From Streptomyces sp. DG1A-41 (lineage in GTDB: Bacteria > Actinomycetota > Actinomycetes > Streptomycetales > Streptomycetaceae): a stretch of 64,000 bases of DNA. Positions 26,306 to 36,177 of this stretch are shown here, piece by piece (positions within the stretch are counted from its first letter, which is position 1; every line of letters starts with the position of its first letter). The position numbers and the translations under genes are program-made. The notes under the pieces are model-generated. The model was not told the origin of the DNA. It did no database searches and saw only the letters and a list, made by a program, of their open reading frames with translations. The stretch is from contig NZ_CP146350.1 in assembly GCF_037055355.1 (NCBI RefSeq), positions 5,541,001-5,605,000 of the forward strand. Reading direction: 5' to 3'.

Positions 26306-26653
26306 ATGGAAGCCAGGGCCCAGGCGCGGTACATCCGCGTCACGCCCATGAAGGCCCGCCGCGTGGTGGACCTCATCCGTGGCCTGAACGCCACGGAGGC
26401 TCAGGCGGTCCTGCGTTTCGCCCCGCAGGCCGCGAGCGTGCCGGTCGGCAAGGTGCTGGACAGCGCCATCGCCAACGCCGCGCACAACTACGACCACACC
26501 GATGTCGACAGCCTCTACATCTCCGAGGCCTACGTCGACGAGGGCCCGACCCTGAAGCGGTTCCGTCCGCGCGCCCAGGGCCGTGCCTACCGGATCCGCA
26601 AGCGGACCAGCCACATCACCGTGGTCGTCAGCAGCAAGGAAGGAACCCGGTAA
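26306..26653 (+). CDS. rplV: 50S ribosomal protein L22
   Basis: 115 aa from ATG 26306, chosen over ATG 26276 because GGAAGGA precedes it closely and [19 protein letters not shown] is the Streptomyces N-terminus. Tunnel-lining beta hairpin region [20 protein letters not shown] is intact. Stop overlaps the rpsC ATG (TAATG). Confidence 0.97.
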   Translation: MEARAQARYIRVTPMKARRVVDLIRGLNATEAQAVLRFAPQAASVPVGKVLDSAIANAAHNYDHTDVDSLYISEAYVDEGPTLKRFRPRAQGRAYRIRKRTSHITVVVSSKEGTR

Positions 26654-27477
26654 TGGGCCAGAAGGTAAACCCGCACGGGTTCCGGCTCGGCGTTACGACC
26701 GACTTCAAGTCGCGCTGGTACGCCGACAAGCTGTACAAGGACTACGTCAAGGAGGACGTCGCCATCCGCCGGATGATGACGTCCGGCATGGAGCGCGCCG
26801 GTATCTCCAAGGTGGAGATCGAGCGCACCCGTGACCGCGTGCGTGTGGACATCCACACCGCTCGTCCGGGCATCGTCATCGGCCGCCGCGGCGCCGAGGC
26901 CGACCGCATCCGCGGTGACCTGGAGAAGCTGACCGGCAAGCAGGTCCAGCTGAACATCCTCGAGGTCAAGAACCCGGAGACGGACGCTCAGCTGGTGGCC
27001 CAGGCCGTCGCCGAGCAGCTGTCCTCCCGCGTCTCCTTCCGCCGTGCCATGCGCAAGAGCATGCAGTCGGCGATGAAGGCCGGCGCCAAGGGCATCAAGA
27101 TCCAGTGCGGTGGCCGCCTCGGTGGCGCCGAGATGTCCCGCTCGGAGTTCTACCGCGAGGGCCGTGTGCCCCTGCACACGCTCCGCGCGAACGTGGACTA
27201 CGGCTTCTTCGAGGCCAAGACGACCTTCGGCCGCATCGGCGTGAAGGTCTGGATCTACAAGGGCGACGTCAAGAACATCGCCGAGGTCCGCGCCGAGAAC
27301 GCCGCTGCCCGTGCGGGTAACCGCCCGGCCCGCGGCGGTGCCGACCGCCCGGCCCGTGGTGGCCGCGGTGGCGAGCGGCGCGGTCGCAAGCCGCAGCAGG
27401 CTGCCGGCGCCGAGGCCCCCAAGGCCGAGGCTCCCGCGTCCGCCGCTCCGGCTGAGAGCACCGGAACGGAGGCCTGA
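26653..27477 (+). CDS. rpsC: 30S ribosomal protein S3
   Basis: 274 aa from ATG 26653. KH domain ([20 protein letters not shown]) and C-terminal domain ([35 protein letters not shown]) are intact. The tail after about residue 215 is an actinobacterial Arg/Gly- then Ala/Pro/Glu-rich extension. Part of the mRNA entry helicase with S4 and S5. Confidence 0.98.
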   Translation: MGQKVNPHGFRLGVTTDFKSRWYADKLYKDYVKEDVAIRRMMTSGMERAGISKVEIERTRDRVRVDIHTARPGIVIGRRGAEADRIRGDLEKLTGKQVQLNILEVKNPETDAQLVAQAVAEQLSSRVSFRRAMRKSMQSAMKAGAKGIKIQCGGRLGGAEMSRSEFYREGRVPLHTLRANVDYGFFEAKTTFGRIGVKVWIYKGDVKNIAEVRAENAAARAGNRPARGGADRPARGGRGGERRGRKPQQAAGAEAPKAEAPASAAPAESTGTEA

Positions 27478-27482
27478 CCGAC

Positions 27483-27902
27483 ATGCTGATCCCCCGTAGG
27501 GTCAAGCACCGCAAGCAGCACCACCCCAAGCGCAACGGCATGTCCAAGGGTGGCACGCAGGTTGCGTTCGGCGAGTACGGCATCCAGGCGCTGACCTCGG
27601 CCTACGTGACGAACCGTCAGATCGAGGCCGCTCGTATCGCCATGACGCGTCACATCAAGCGTGGTGGCAAGGTCTGGATCAACATCTACCCGGACCGCCC
27701 CCTCACCAAGAAGCCGGCCGAGACCCGCATGGGTTCCGGTAAGGGCTCGCCGGAGTGGTGGGTGGCCAACGTCAAGCCCGGACGCGTGATGTTCGAGCTG
27801 TCGTACCCCAACGAGAAGATCGCGCGCGAGGCCCTGACCCGTGCGGCTCACAAGCTGCCGATGAAGTGCAAGATCGTCAAGCGCGAGGCAGGTGAAGCGT
27901 GA
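27483..27902 (+). CDS. rplP: 50S ribosomal protein L16
   Basis: 139 aa: [40 protein letters not shown] and the [21 protein letters not shown] loop. Located near the A-site tRNA elbow. TGA overlaps the rpmC ATG by one base. Confidence 0.98.
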   Translation: MLIPRRVKHRKQHHPKRNGMSKGGTQVAFGEYGIQALTSAYVTNRQIEAARIAMTRHIKRGGKVWINIYPDRPLTKKPAETRMGSGKGSPEWWVANVKPGRVMFELSYPNEKIAREALTRAAHKLPMKCKIVKREAGEA

Positions 27903-28126
27903 TGTCGGCCGGTACCAAGGCGTCCGAGCTGCGCGAGCTGGGCAACGAGGAGCTCCTCAACAAGCTCCGCGAGGCCAAGGAAGAGCTGTTCAACCTCCGC
28001 TTCCAGGCGGCGACGGGCCAGCTCGAGAACCACGGTCGGCTCAAGGCCGTCCGCAAGGACATCGCGCGGATCTACACCCTGATGCGAGAGCGCGAGCTGG
28101 GCATCGAGACGGTGGAGAGCGCCTGA
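27902..28126 (+). CDS. rpmC: 50S ribosomal protein L29
   Basis: 74 aa helical protein: [43 protein letters not shown] 27902 is preferred to the GTG 3 nt earlier because it forms the TGATG junction used throughout this operon. Its own TGA overlaps the rpsQ ATG. Confidence 0.97.
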   Translation: MSAGTKASELRELGNEELLNKLREAKEELFNLRFQAATGQLENHGRLKAVRKDIARIYTLMRERELGIETVESA

Positions 28127-28416
28127 TGAGCGAGAGCAGCAACGTGACTGAAGAGACCAAGACGGACCGCGGTTTCCGCAAGACCCGTGAGGGTCTGGTC
28201 GTCAGCGACAAGATGGACAAGACCGTCGTCGTCGCCGTCGAGGACCGCGTCAAGCACGCGCTGTACGGCAAGGTCATCCGCCGTACGAACAAGCTCAAGG
28301 CGCACGACGAGCAGAACGCCGCGGGTGTCGGCGACCGCGTCCTCCTCATGGAGACCCGGCCGCTGTCCGCGACGAAGCGCTGGCGCGTCGTAGAGATCCT
28401 CGAGAAGGCCAAGTAA
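28126..28416 (+). CDS. rpsQ: 30S ribosomal protein S17
   Basis: 96 aa from ATG 28126. OB-fold core [41 protein letters not shown]-terminal acidic extension of about 20 aa as in other actinobacteria. Followed by a 104-bp gap with two strong hairpins before rplN, so it ends the S10-type block. Confidence 0.98.
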   Translation: MSESSNVTEETKTDRGFRKTREGLVVSDKMDKTVVVAVEDRVKHALYGKVIRRTNKLKAHDEQNAAGVGDRVLLMETRPLSATKRWRVVEILEKAK

Positions 28417-28421
28417 TCCCG

Positions 28422-28440
28422 CCTAGGGGGACCCCCTAGG
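28422..28440 (+). repeat. Near-perfect palindrome after rpsQ
   Basis: CCTAGGGG and CCCCTAGG flank a 3-nt loop (CCTAGGGGGACCCCCTAGG). It sits just after the rpsQ stop and before a larger hairpin. Function unknown; transcript processing or termination is possible. Confidence 0.6.
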
Positions 28441-28457
28441 CATCGTTCCGCCAGGCT

Positions 28458-28492
28458 CGGGGAGAAGCGTGAGTCATTCACGCTTCTCCCCG
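28458..28492 (+). terminator. Strong hairpin between rpsQ and rplN
   Basis: A perfect 15-bp stem (GGGGAGAAGCGTGA with TCACGCTTCTCCCC plus an outer C-G) with a 5-nt loop, inside the S10-spc series. It has no T-tract. It could be a partial terminator, an mRNA processing site or a leader element for the spc genes starting 29 nt downstream. Confidence 0.65.
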
Positions 28493-28520
28493 GGAACCGG
28501 CAGACAACCAGGAGATAGAC

Positions 28521-28889
28521 GTGATCCAGCAGGAGTCGCGACTGCGTGTCGCCGACAACACGGGTGCGAAGGAGATCCTCTGCATCCGTGTGCTCGGCGG
28601 CTCCGGTCGCCGCTACGCGGGTATCGGTGACGTCATCGTCGCCACCGTCAAGGACGCGATCCCCGGTGGCAACGTGAAGAAGGGTGACGTCGTCAAGGCG
28701 GTCATCGTTCGCACCGTCAAGGAGCGCCGCCGTCCGGACGGCTCGTACATCCGCTTCGACGAGAACGCCGCTGTCATTCTGAAGAACGACGGCGACCCTC
28801 GTGGCACCCGTATCTTCGGCCCGGTCGGCCGTGAGCTGCGCGAGAAGAAGTTCATGAAGATCATCTCCCTCGCGCCGGAGGTGCTGTGA
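28521..28889 (+). CDS. rplN: 50S ribosomal protein L14
   Basis: 122 aa from GTG 28521 with AGGAGA about 7 nt upstream. [40 protein letters not shown] and the C-terminus [11 protein letters not shown] are diagnostic. First gene of the spc-type block. Confidence 0.98.
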   Translation: MIQQESRLRVADNTGAKEILCIRVLGGSGRRYAGIGDVIVATVKDAIPGGNVKKGDVVKAVIVRTVKERRRPDGSYIRFDENAAVILKNDGDPRGTRIFGPVGRELREKKFMKIISLAPEVL

Positions 28890-28891
28890 GC

Positions 28892-29215
28892 ATGAAGATC
28901 AAGAAGGGCGACCTGGTCCAGGTCATCACCGGTAAGGACAAGGGCAAGCAGGGCAAGGTCATCGCGGCCTTCCCCCGCGAGGACCGTGTCCTGGTCGAGG
29001 GTGTCAACCGGGTCAAGAAGCACACCAAGGCCGGTCCGACGGCTCGCGGTTCGCAGGCCGGCGGCATCGTCACCACCGAGGCGCCGATCCACGTCTCCAA
29101 CGTCCAGCTGGTCGTGGAGAAGGACGGCAAGAAGGTCGTGACCCGCGTCGGTTACCGCTTCGACGACGAAGGCAACAAGATCCGCGTTGCCAAGCGGACG
29201 GGTGAGGACATCTGA
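28892..29215 (+). CDS. rplX: 50S ribosomal protein L24
   Basis: 107 aa from ATG 28892 ([20 protein letters not shown]), the KOW motif being complete. An in-frame GTG at 28886 lies within the rplN stop context and is less likely. TGA overlaps the rplE ATG. Confidence 0.97.
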   Translation: MKIKKGDLVQVITGKDKGKQGKVIAAFPREDRVLVEGVNRVKKHTKAGPTARGSQAGGIVTTEAPIHVSNVQLVVEKDGKKVVTRVGYRFDDEGNKIRVAKRTGEDI

Positions 29216-29772
29216 TGACGACCACCACCACTCCGCGCCTGAAGCAGAAGTACCGTGAGGAGATCACGGGCAAGCTGCGTGACGAGTTCAAGTACGAGAA
29301 CGTCATGCAGATCCCCGGTCTCGTGAAGATCGTGGTCAACATGGGTGTGGGCGACGCCGCCCGCGACTCCAAGCTGATCGAGGGCGCCATCCGCGACCTC
29401 ACCACGATCACCGGTCAGAAGCCGGCCGTCACCAAGGCCCGCAAGTCCATCGCGCAGTTCAAGCTGCGTGAGGGTCAGCCGATCGGTGCCCACGTCACGC
29501 TCCGTGGCGACCGCATGTGGGAGTTCCTGGACCGCACCCTGTCGCTCGCGCTGCCGCGCATCCGCGACTTCCGCGGCCTGTCCCCCAAGCAGTTCGACGG
29601 CCGTGGCAACTACACCTTCGGTCTCACGGAGCAGGTCATGTTCCACGAGATCGACCAGGACAAGATCGACCGCGTCCGGGGTATGGACATCACCGTGGTC
29701 ACCACGGCGACCAACGACGCTGAGGGCCGCGCGCTCCTTCGTCACCTCGGCTTCCCCTTCAAGGAGGCGTGA
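29215..29772 (+). CDS. rplE: 50S ribosomal protein L5
   Basis: 185 aa 5S rRNA-binding protein: [58 protein letters not shown]. One-base overlap with the rplX stop; followed 5 bp later by the zinc-type S14 gene. Confidence 0.98.
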   Translation: MTTTTTPRLKQKYREEITGKLRDEFKYENVMQIPGLVKIVVNMGVGDAARDSKLIEGAIRDLTTITGQKPAVTKARKSIAQFKLREGQPIGAHVTLRGDRMWEFLDRTLSLALPRIRDFRGLSPKQFDGRGNYTFGLTEQVMFHEIDQDKIDRVRGMDITVVTTATNDAEGRALLRHLGFPFKEA

Positions 29773-29777
29773 GCGAG

Positions 29778-29963
29778 ATGGCGAAGAAGGCTCTGATTGC
29801 CAAGGCTGCTCGCAAGCCCAAGTTCGGTGTGCGTGGCTACACCCGCTGCCAGCGCTGCGGCCGCCCGCACTCCGTGTACCGCAAGTTCGGCCTGTGCCGC
29901 GTGTGCCTTCGTGAGATGGCTCACCGTGGCGAGCTGCCGGGCGTGACCAAGAGTTCCTGGTAA
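29778..29963 (+). CDS. rpsN: 30S ribosomal protein S14, zinc-binding type
   Basis: 61 aa from ATG 29778 ([20 protein letters not shown]). The paired cysteines CQRC and CRVC show it is the zinc-ribbon (type Z) form; Streptomyces often carry a zinc-free S14 paralogue elsewhere, used under zinc starvation. ATG 29778 is preferred to an in-frame upstream GTG because the family starts MAKKAL. Confidence 0.97.
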   Translation: MAKKALIAKAARKPKFGVRGYTRCQRCGRPHSVYRKFGLCRVCLREMAHRGELPGVTKSSW

Positions 29964-30034
29964 TCCCCCCAATCAGGGATTAGCAGGGCTCTCGGTAAGC
30001 ATCTGGGGCGGCAGGACGTCCAGCTCACATGCCG

Positions 30035-30040
30035 TAGGCT
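30035..30040 (+). promoter_or_regulatory. Candidate internal -10 before rpsH
   Basis: TAGGCT in the context GCCGTAGGCTTG, identical over 12 nt to the fusA-tuf element at 12676-12687. It lies within the 213-bp gap between rpsN and rpsH, which is unusually long for this operon. No good -35 is seen. Confidence 0.35.
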
Positions 30041-30176
30041 TGTGGGGTTGGGCGTCTGCCGCCGCCCTTACGACTTACTACGCCGTAGGTCCACCGCGCC
30101 GCACCCGTCCCGTCTCGGATCGGGGAGAGGGATGGCGCACCAGGAAACCCCGGCGAGAGAGGCCGAAGGCCAATTC

Positions 30177-30575
30177 ATGACCATGACTGATCCGATCGCA
30201 GACATGCTGACCCGTCTGCGGAACGCGAACTCGGCATACCACGACACCGTGGCGATGCCGCACTCGAAGATCAAGTCGCACATCGCGGAGATCCTCCAGC
30301 AGGAGGGCTTCATCACGGGCTGGAAGGTCGAGGACGCCGAGGTCGGCAAGAACCTCGTCCTGGAGCTGAAGTTCGGCCCCAACCGTGAGCGCTCCATCGC
30401 GGGCATCAAGCGGATCTCCAAGCCCGGTCTCCGGGTGTACGCGAAGTCCACCAACCTGCCGAAGGTGCTGGGCGGCCTGGGCGTGGCCATCATCTCCACG
30501 TCCCACGGTCTCCTGACCGACAAGCAGGCGCAGAAGAAGGGCGTGGGTGGGGAAGTCCTCGCCTACGTCTGGTAG
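30177..30575 (+). CDS. rpsH: 30S ribosomal protein S8
   Basis: 132 aa from ATG 30177 ([18 protein letters not shown]) with GAAGG 7 nt upstream. Conserved C-terminal [12 protein letters not shown] and GGEVLAYVW. In E. coli S8 is the spc operon repressor. The in-frame extension upstream has no family support. Confidence 0.97.
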   Translation: MTMTDPIADMLTRLRNANSAYHDTVAMPHSKIKSHIAEILQQEGFITGWKVEDAEVGKNLVLELKFGPNRERSIAGIKRISKPGLRVYAKSTNLPKVLGGLGVAIISTSHGLLTDKQAQKKGVGGEVLAYVW

Positions 30576-30598
30576 TTCGGGAACGGAGGAGAGACACA

Positions 30599-31138
30599 AT
30601 GTCGCGTATCGGCAAGCTCCCCATCCCGGTTCCCGCCGGCGTGGACGTCACCATCGACGGCCGTACGGTCGCGGTCAAGGGCCCCAAGGGCGAACTGACC
30701 CACACCGTCATCGCGCCGATCGACATCGCCAAGGCCGAGGACGGCACCCTGCAGGTGCTCCGGCCCAACGACGAGCGGCAGAGCAAGGCCCTGCACGGCC
30801 TGTCCCGCACGCTGGTGGCGAACATGATCACCGGTGTGACCCAGGGATACGTCAAGAAGCTCGAAATCAGCGGTGTCGGTTACCGCGTCCAGGCCAAGGG
30901 CTCCAACCTGGAGTTCTCCCTGGGCTACAGCCACCCGATCCTGGTCGAGGCCCCCGAGGGCATCACCTTCAAGGTGGAGTCCCCGACCCGTTTCTCGGTC
31001 GAGGGCATCGACAAGCAGAAGGTCGGCGAGGTTGCGGCCAACATCCGCAAGCTGCGCAGGCCCGACCCGTACAAGGCCAAGGGTGTCAAGTACGAGGGCG
31101 AAGTCATCCGCCGCAAGGTCGGAAAGGCGGGTAAGTAA
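30599..31138 (+). CDS. rplF: 50S ribosomal protein L6
   Basis: 179 aa, two-domain protein: [36 protein letters not shown], and the C-terminal [29 protein letters not shown] precedes the ATG. Confidence 0.98.
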   Translation: MSRIGKLPIPVPAGVDVTIDGRTVAVKGPKGELTHTVIAPIDIAKAEDGTLQVLRPNDERQSKALHGLSRTLVANMITGVTQGYVKKLEISGVGYRVQAKGSNLEFSLGYSHPILVEAPEGITFKVESPTRFSVEGIDKQKVGEVAANIRKLRRPDPYKAKGVKYEGEVIRRKVGKAGK

Positions 31139-31141
31139 GCC

Positions 31142-31525
31142 ATGGCATACGGGCAGAAGATCCTGAAGGGCGACGCCTACAAGCGCGCCTCGATCAAGCG
31201 CCGTCACATCCGGATCCGCAAGCGGATCAACGGTACGGCGGAGCGTCCCCGTCTGGTCGTGACCCGCTCGAACCGCCACATCGTGGCGCAGGTGATCGAC
31301 GACCTGAAGGGTCACACCCTGGCATCGGCGTCCACGCTGGACAGCTCGATCCGCGGTGGCGAGGGCGACAAGTCCGCGCAGGCCAAGCAGGTCGGCGCCC
31401 TGGTCGCCGAGCGTGCCAAGGCCGCCGGTGTCGAGGCCGTCGTGTTCGACCGTGGTGGTAACCAGTACGCGGGGCGCATCGCCGCCCTGGCGGACGCCGC
31501 CCGCGAGGCCGGACTCAAGTTCTGA
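31142..31525 (+). CDS. rplR: 50S ribosomal protein L18
   Basis: 127 aa 5S rRNA-binding protein: [40 protein letters not shown], and [20 protein letters not shown]. Begins 3 bp after rplF. Confidence 0.98.
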   Translation: MAYGQKILKGDAYKRASIKRRHIRIRKRINGTAERPRLVVTRSNRHIVAQVIDDLKGHTLASASTLDSSIRGGEGDKSAQAKQVGALVAERAKAAGVEAVVFDRGGNQYAGRIAALADAAREAGLKF

Positions 31526-31568
31526 GTCCTGGTTCCGTAGCTAGCGGAGACAGAGAGAGGTAATTCCA

Positions 31569-32174
31569 ATGGCTGGACCCCAGCGCCGCGGTGGCGGTGC
31601 CGGTGGCGGCGAGCGGCGGGACCGGAAGGGCCGTGACGGCGGCGCAGCTGCCGCCGAGAAGACCGCGTACGTTGAGCGCGTTGTCGCGATCAACCGCGTC
31701 GCCAAGGTTGTGAAGGGTGGTCGTCGCTTCAGCTTCACCGCGCTGGTCGTGGTGGGCGACGGTGACGGCACCGTGGGTGTCGGATACGGCAAGGCCAAGG
31801 AGGTGCCGGCCGCCATCGCCAAGGGCGTTGAGGAGGCCAAGAAGCACTTCTTCAAGGTCCCCCGGATCCAGGGCACCATCCCGCACCCCATCCAGGGTGA
31901 GAAGGCTGCCGGCGTCGTCCTGCTCAAGCCCGCGTCGCCCGGTACCGGTGTTATCGCCGGTGGCCCGGTGCGTGCCGTGCTCGAGTGCGCCGGTATCCAC
32001 GACGTGCTGTCGAAGTCGCTCGGCTCCGACAACGCGATCAACATCGTGCACGCCACCGTGGAGGCCCTGAAGGGCCTGCAGCGTCCCGAGGAGATCGCGG
32101 CCCGCCGTGGTCTGCCCCTCGAGGACGTCGCTCCCGCGGCTCTCCTGCGTGCGCGTGCCGGGGCGGGTGCGTAA
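31569..32174 (+). CDS. rpsE: 30S ribosomal protein S5
   Basis: 201 aa, longer than average because of a Gly/Arg-rich N-terminal extension (about residues 1-30). dsRBD-like core [20 protein letters not shown]; conserved [16 protein letters not shown]-terminal [26 protein letters not shown] precedes the ATG. Confidence 0.97.
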   Translation: MAGPQRRGGGAGGGERRDRKGRDGGAAAAEKTAYVERVVAINRVAKVVKGGRRFSFTALVVVGDGDGTVGVGYGKAKEVPAAIAKGVEEAKKHFFKVPRIQGTIPHPIQGEKAAGVVLLKPASPGTGVIAGGPVRAVLECAGIHDVLSKSLGSDNAINIVHATVEALKGLQRPEEIAARRGLPLEDVAPAALLRARAGAGA

Positions 32175-32176
32175 TC

Positions 32177-32359
32177 ATGGCGCAGCTCAAGATCACGCAG
32201 GTCAAGTCCTACATCGGCAGCAAGCAGAACCACCGTGACACCCTGCGCTCCCTTGGTCTCAAGGGCATCAACACGCAGGTCGTCAAGGAGGACCGCCCCG
32301 AGTTCCGCGGCATGGTGCACACCGTCCGCCACCTCGTGACGGTCGAGGAGGTCGACTGA
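32177..32359 (+). CDS. rpmD: 50S ribosomal protein L30
   Basis: 60 aa from ATG 32177: [20 protein letters not shown] and a tail [13 protein letters not shown]. Starts 2 nt after the rpsE stop and ends 2 nt before rplO, consistent with tight co-translation. Confidence 0.97.
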   Translation: MAQLKITQVKSYIGSKQNHRDTLRSLGLKGINTQVVKEDRPEFRGMVHTVRHLVTVEEVD

Positions 32360-32361
32360 TC

Positions 32362-32817
32362 ATGGCGGAGAACAACCCGCTCAAGATCCACAACCTCCGT
32401 CCCGCCCCGGGCGCCAAGACCGCCAAGACCCGTGTCGGTCGTGGTGAGGCGTCGAAGGGTAAGACGGCCGGTCGTGGTACCAAGGGCACCAAGGCCCGCT
32501 ACCAGGTTCCGGAGCGCTTCGAGGGTGGGCAGATGCCCCTCCACATGCGTCTCCCGAAGCTGAAGGGCTTCAAGAACCCGTTCAAGACCGAGTACCAGGT
32601 CGTGAACCTCGACAAGCTGGCCGCGCTCTACCCCGAGGGTGGCGAGGTCACCGTCGAGTCGCTGGTGGCCAAGGGCGCTGTTCGCAAGAACAGCCTCGTC
32701 AAGGTCCTCGGCCAGGGCGAGATCTCCGTGGCGCTCCAGGTGACGGTCGACGCCGTCTCCGGCTCCGCCAAGGAGAAGATCACCGCTGCCGGCGGTTCCG
32801 TCACCGAGCTCGTCTGA
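32362..32817 (+). CDS. rplO: 50S ribosomal protein L15
   Basis: 151 aa: [20 protein letters not shown], the Gly/Lys-rich N-terminal arm, and [20 protein letters not shown]. The gene is followed by a 235-bp gap with a perfect hairpin before secY. Confidence 0.98.
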   Translation: MAENNPLKIHNLRPAPGAKTAKTRVGRGEASKGKTAGRGTKGTKARYQVPERFEGGQMPLHMRLPKLKGFKNPFKTEYQVVNLDKLAALYPEGGEVTVESLVAKGAVRKNSLVKVLGQGEISVALQVTVDAVSGSAKEKITAAGGSVTELV

Positions 32818-32853
32818 ACTCCACAGGCGTCTCGATGACCTGAGCGATCCCGA

Positions 32854-32885
32854 CCGGGGATACTCCGCAAATGGGGTATCCCCGG
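32854..32885 (+). terminator. Hairpin between rplO and secY
   Basis: CCGGGGATAC pairs perfectly with GTATCCCCGG (10 bp) across a 12-nt loop. It may attenuate transcription entering secY. The rest of the 235-bp gap holds no gene, and I could not settle on a secY promoter. Confidence 0.6.
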
Positions 32886-33052
32886 TTGGTCGTTCCTAGG
32901 GCGGCAGTCTCGCCGGTAAGGTGGCCTGCACTGCCCTCTTTACACAGGGTGCTTCACTTCGGGCACTCTGAGCGGCAGTTGACCGTTACTTATTCGTCGA
33001 ACCTCAAGACCGTCACCCTTGACGCAGTTGCGCGGGGGTCGCAGGAGGCACC

Positions 33053-34366
33053 GTGCTCACCGCGTTCGCCCGGGCGTTCAAGACGCCCGACCTGCGCAAG
33101 AAGCTGCTCTTCACGCTCGGCATCATCGTGGTCTACCGGATCGGTACGCACGTCCCGATCCCAGGTGTCGACTACCGGAACGTCCAGACCTGTATCGACA
33201 ACGCCGAGGCCAACCAGGGTCTCTTCGGCCTGGTCAACATGTTCAGCGGCGGCGCGCTGCTCCAGATCACGATCTTCGCGCTGGGCATCATGCCGTACAT
33301 CACGGCGAGCATCATTCTGCAGCTGCTGACCGTGGTGATCCCGCGCCTGGAAGCCCTGAAGAAGGAGGGCCAGGCCGGTACGGCGAAGATCACGCAGTAC
33401 ACCCGTTACCTGACGATCGCCCTCGCCGTCCTCCAGGGCACCGGCCTCGTCGCCACCGCCCGCAGCGGCGCCCTGTTCTCGGGGTGCCCGGTGGCCAGCC
33501 AGATCGTCCCCGACCAGTCGGTCTTCGTCACCATCACCATGGTCATCACCATGACCGCCGGTACGGCGACCGTGATGTGGCTCGGCGAGCTCATCACCGA
33601 CCGCGGCATCGGCAACGGCATGTCGATCCTGATGTTCATCTCGATCGCTGCCACCTTCCCGTCCGCCCTGTGGGCCATCAAGGAGCAGGGCTCGCTGGCA
33701 GACGGCTGGATCGAGTTCGGCACCGTCATCGCGGTCGGCCTCGTCGTGATCGGCCTGGTGGTCTTCGTCGAGCAGGCTCAGCGCCGTATTCCGGTCCAGT
33801 ACGCGAAGCGCATGATCGGTCGCCGGTCCTACGGGGGTACGTCGACGTACATCCCGCTGAAGGTCAACCAGGCCGGCATCATCCCTGTGATCTTCGCCTC
33901 GTCGTTGCTCTACATCCCGGCGCTGGTCGCGCAGTTCGCCGGTGGCAACTCCGACTGGAAGATCTGGATCGAGAAGAATCTTGCGCTACCGGACGCCCCG
34001 ATGCACATGGTCCTCTACTTCGTCCTGATCATTTTCTTCGCCTTCTTCTACGTGGCCATCTCGTTCAACCCCGAGGAAGTCGCGGACAACATGAAGAAGT
34101 ATGGTGGCTTCATCCCGGGCATCCGGGCTGGCCGACCGACCGCTGAGTACCTGTCGTACGTGCTCAACCGGATCACCTGGCCGGGTTCGCTGTACTTGGG
34201 ACTGATCGCTCTCGTGCCAACGATGGCGTTGGCTGGTTTCGGGGCAAACCAGAACTTCCCGTTCGGCGGGACCAGCATCCTGATCATCGTGGGTGTCGGT
34301 CTCGAGACCGTGAAGCAGATCGAGAGCCAGCTCCAGCAGCGCAATTACGAAGGGTTCCTCCGCTGA
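33053..34366 (+). CDS. secY: Protein translocase subunit SecY
   Basis: 437-aa channel subunit of the Sec translocon with ten hydrophobic segments spread along its length. GTG 33053 (AGGAGG about 8 nt upstream) gives VLTAFARAFKTPDLRKKLLF. Conserved PGVDY plug region, ITDRGIGNGMSILMFISI, VYARRMIG-like QYAKRMIGRRSYGG cytosolic loop and GIRAGRPTAEYLSYVLNRIT. TGA overlaps the adk ATG by one base. Confidence 0.98.
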   Translation: MLTAFARAFKTPDLRKKLLFTLGIIVVYRIGTHVPIPGVDYRNVQTCIDNAEANQGLFGLVNMFSGGALLQITIFALGIMPYITASIILQLLTVVIPRLEALKKEGQAGTAKITQYTRYLTIALAVLQGTGLVATARSGALFSGCPVASQIVPDQSVFVTITMVITMTAGTATVMWLGELITDRGIGNGMSILMFISIAATFPSALWAIKEQGSLADGWIEFGTVIAVGLVVIGLVVFVEQAQRRIPVQYAKRMIGRRSYGGTSTYIPLKVNQAGIIPVIFASSLLYIPALVAQFAGGNSDWKIWIEKNLALPDAPMHMVLYFVLIIFFAFFYVAISFNPEEVADNMKKYGGFIPGIRAGRPTAEYLSYVLNRITWPGSLYLGLIALVPTMALAGFGANQNFPFGGTSILIIVGVGLETVKQIESQLQQRNYEGFLR

Positions 34367-35028
34367 TGCGTATCGTCCTCGTCGGGCCGCCGGGCGCCGG
34401 TAAGGGAACGCAGGCCGCGTTCCTGGCTCAGAACCTGTCGATCCCGCACATCTCCACGGGTGACCTGTTCCGGGCCAACATCAGCCAGCAGACGGAACTC
34501 GGCAAACTGGCGAAGTCCTACATGGACGCGGGCAATCTCGTGCCCGACGAGGTCACCATCGCGATGGCGAAGGACCGCATGGAGCAGCCGGACGCCGAGA
34601 ATGGCTTCCTGCTGGACGGCTTCCCGCGCAACGTCTCGCAGGCCGAGGCGCTCGACGAGCTGCTCGAGACCGAGAGCATGCAGCTGGACGCGGTGCTGGA
34701 CCTGGAGGTCCCCGAGGACGAGGTGGTCAAGCGGATCGCCGGCCGTCGCGTCTGCCGCAACGAGTCGGCGCACGTCTTCCACGTGACGTACAAGCCGCCG
34801 GCCAAGGAGGGCGTCTGCGACGTCTGCGGCGGCGAGCTCTACCAGCGGGACGACGACTCCGAGGAGACCGTCCGCAAGCGGCTGGAGGTCTACCACACGC
34901 AGACCGAGCCGATCATCGACTACTACAAGGCGCAGGGCCTGGTGGTCACGATCTCCGCGCTCGGCAAGGTGGAGGACGTCACGACGCGCGCCATGGAGGC
35001 GCTCAAGCGTGGCGAGGGCGACAAGTAG
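34366..35028 (+). CDS. adk: Adenylate kinase
   Basis: 220-aa long-form enzyme (ATP + AMP to 2 ADP). P-loop GPPGAGKGTQ (about residues 7-16), LLDGFPRN, and a LID domain with the zinc-type residue set CRNESAHVFHVTY...CDVCGGELYQRDDD. Translationally coupled to secY (ATG in its TGA). Confidence 0.98.
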   Translation: MRIVLVGPPGAGKGTQAAFLAQNLSIPHISTGDLFRANISQQTELGKLAKSYMDAGNLVPDEVTIAMAKDRMEQPDAENGFLLDGFPRNVSQAEALDELLETESMQLDAVLDLEVPEDEVVKRIAGRRVCRNESAHVFHVTYKPPAKEGVCDVCGGELYQRDDDSEETVRKRLEVYHTQTEPIIDYYKAQGLVVTISALGKVEDVTTRAMEALKRGEGDK

Positions 35029-35048
35029 TCGTTCGTGCGCAGCTACGG

Positions 35049-35077
35049 GCCGCGGTTCCCCCTGGGGGAGCCGCGGC
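35049..35077 (+). terminator. Terminator after adk
   Basis: GCCGCGGTTCCCC pairs with GGGGAGCCGCGGC (13 bp, one T-G) around a 3-nt loop, 21 bp after the adk stop. It separates adk from map. Confidence 0.8.
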
Positions 35078-35162
35078 CGCTGTGTGGGCGGGGCCCGTTG
35101 TGCGGCCCCGTATCGTTGAAGGCGTTCATGTTCTCCGAAGGTCCAGAAAGGCCGTAGCCCCC

Positions 35163-35999
35163 ATGGTGCAGATCAAGACCCCCGAGCAGATCGCCAAGAT
35201 GCGTGAGGCGGGGCTGGTCGTGGCCGCCATCCACGCGGCGACCCGCGAAGCCGCCGTGCCGGGGGCCACGACGAAGGATCTGGACCAGGTCGCCCGCAAG
35301 GTGCTCGCCGAGCACAACGCCAAGCCGAACTTCCTTGGCTACGGCGGCTTCCCCGCGACGATCTGCACCTCGGTGAACGAGGTCGTCGTGCACGGCATCC
35401 CGTCCGACGACGTCGTCCTCAAGGACGGGGACGTGATCTCCGTCGACTGCGGCGCGATCATCGACGGCTGGCACGGCGACGCCGCGTACACGGCCTTCGT
35501 GGGCTCCGGTCACGCTCCGGAGCTGGTCGAGCTCTCCCGGGTCACCGAGGAGTCGATGTGGGCCGGCATCGCGGCCATGAAGCAGGGCAGCCGGCTGGTC
35601 GACGTCTCGCGGGCGATCGAGACGTACATCCGCCGCCAGCCCAAGCCCGGCGGCGGCCGCTACGGGATCATCGAGGACTACGGCGGCCACGGCATCGGCA
35701 CCGAGATGCACATGGACCCGCACCTGCTGAACTACGTCGACCGCCGGCGCGGCAAGGGCCCGAAGCTGGTGCCGGGCTTCTGCCTCGCGATCGAGCCCAT
35801 GGTGTCGCTGGGAACGCCGAAGACGGAGGTCCTGGAGGACGACTGGACGGTCGTCACCACGGACGGTACGTGGTCGTCGCACTGGGAGCACTCCGTCGCG
35901 CTGACGGAGGAGGGGCCGCTGGTGCTGACGTCTCCCGACGGGGGCAAGGCGAAGCTGGCGGAGCTCGGCATTGTCGCTGCTCCGGATCCGCTGGGCTGA
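35163..35999 (+). CDS. map: Methionine aminopeptidase
   Basis: 278-aa metal enzyme removing initiator Met. MVQIKTPEQIAKMREAGLVV start with AGAAAGG about 11 nt upstream. Metal ligands appear in GDVISVDCGAIIDGWHGDAA, GGHGIGTEMH, and IEPMV and the final Glu region SSHWEHSVALTEEG. The 134-bp space after adk contains the terminator; a separate promoter is likely but not obvious. Confidence 0.97.
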   Translation: MVQIKTPEQIAKMREAGLVVAAIHAATREAAVPGATTKDLDQVARKVLAEHNAKPNFLGYGGFPATICTSVNEVVVHGIPSDDVVLKDGDVISVDCGAIIDGWHGDAAYTAFVGSGHAPELVELSRVTEESMWAGIAAMKQGSRLVDVSRAIETYIRRQPKPGGGRYGIIEDYGGHGIGTEMHMDPHLLNYVDRRRGKGPKLVPGFCLAIEPMVSLGTPKTEVLEDDWTVVTTDGTWSSHWEHSVALTEEGPLVLTSPDGGKAKLAELGIVAAPDPLG

Positions 36000-36052
36000 G
36001 TCCGCCTACCGGGCGGGTCCCCCTGCCGGCAGGCGGCTGCGGGTGCGTGAGG

Positions 36053-36117
36053 GCTTGTCGCGCCCACGCGGCGGAGCGGCATATCGATACAGCCCCGCGC
36101 CCCTTTGGGGCGCGCTT
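36053..36117 (+). repeat. Dispersed Streptomyces intergenic repeat, copy A
   Basis: The segment begins GCTTGTCGCGCCCACGCGG and runs into AGCCCCGCGCCCC. It matches 52395-52451 closely over its first ~30 and last ~17 bases; a divergent relative lies at 39540-39575. It contains the hairpin at 36096-36114 and lies 53 bp after map. Confidence 0.65.
36096..36114 (+). terminator. Hairpin after map (within repeat copy A)
   Basis: CGCGCCCC-TTT-GGGGCGCG, a perfect 8-bp stem with a 3-nt loop. Likely terminates map transcription. Confidence 0.65.
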
Positions 36118-36147
36118 AATGATCTCCCTGCCGGGGCAGACTTTCGA

Positions 36148-36177
36148 TTCGTGTTTCCGAGAGCCCTGACGTAGACT
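36148..36177 (+). promoter_or_regulatory. Candidate infA promoter
   Basis: TAGACT at 36172-36177 is a strong -10; TTCGTG at 36148-36153 with an 18-nt spacer is a weak -35. It would give a leader of about 75 nt. Clear -10, doubtful -35. Confidence 0.45.
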
